Assembly: GCA_051648405.1 (NCBI GenBank)
Contig: JBOFFC010000141.1
Coordinates: 1 to 14,634 of the forward strand
DNA length: 14,634 bases
Direction of reading: 5' to 3'
From: JBOFFC01 sp051648405
GTDB taxonomy: Bacteria; Planctomycetota; Planctomycetia; Pirellulales; Lacipirellulaceae
Of this stretch, positions 14,602 to 14,634 are shown piece by piece. The position numbers were made by a program, and so were the translations under genes. Position 1 is the first letter of the stretch, and every line of letters starts with the position of its first letter. A model generated the notes under the pieces. It was not told where the DNA came from. It saw only the letters and a list, made by a program, of their open reading frames with translations, and made no database searches.

Positions 14602-14634
14602 GGCGTGGCTCGGTGAGGTCGAACGGGGCGAGTC

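Overview
The window is very GC-rich and gene-dense. It most likely comes from a planctomycete, probably of the Pirellulales; this is inferred from gene content and not from a marker gene. The signs are: a MoxR-DUF58-BatA-type gene set preceded by a secreted alpha/alpha-toroid (prenyltransferase-fold) protein; a very large exported PQQ-propeller protein; a small HU-like protein with a lysine- and alanine-rich start; and a murB-ftsQ pair with no ftsA or ftsZ beside it. Most long open frames antisense to these genes are artefacts of GC bias.

Layout. (a) Positions 1-5867, minus strand, read right to left, hold a tightly packed probable operon: a secreted toroid protein (5867-4809), a MoxR AAA+ ATPase (4765-3725), a cytoplasmic DUF58/vWA protein (3759-2800), a BatA-type membrane vWA protein (2768-540) and a second membrane vWA protein (543 to beyond position 1, truncated by the window edge). 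Two junctions overlap, the last as a GTGA stop/start. (b) Positions 6000-10670, minus strand, hold one 1556-residue exported protein with a helical N-terminal part, a PQQ-type propeller, a second helical segment and a second propeller. (c) Positions 10671-11220 hold a divergent promoter region, an HU-like nucleoid protein and a clear intrinsic terminator. (d) Positions 11221-11458 hold a non-coding G-rich segment with an exact 25-bp tandem duplication and a hairpin. (e) Positions 11459-13989, plus strand, hold trmL (tRNA wobble 2'-O-methyltransferase), murB (peptidoglycan precursor synthesis) and an FtsQ-like division protein. (f) Positions 14601-14008, minus strand, hold an isochorismatase-family hydrolase convergent with ftsQ.

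How the genes may work together. In the left operon the MoxR ATPase is expected to remodel or load metal ions into vWA proteins. Three vWA-fold proteins follow it, all with an intact DxSxS metal site, two of them membrane-anchored. The secreted toroid protein at the head of the operon may be a periplasmic partner. On the right, murB and ftsQ look like a remnant of the dcw cell-wall and division cluster.

Points most worth a second look: the MurB sequence has Gln and Ser where the family has its catalytic Ser and Glu; the dcw remnant keeps ftsQ without its usual partners; and the toroid-MoxR-vWA operon is a coherent membrane system of unknown function. I saw no tRNA or rRNA gene, CRISPR array, insertion sequence or phage gene.
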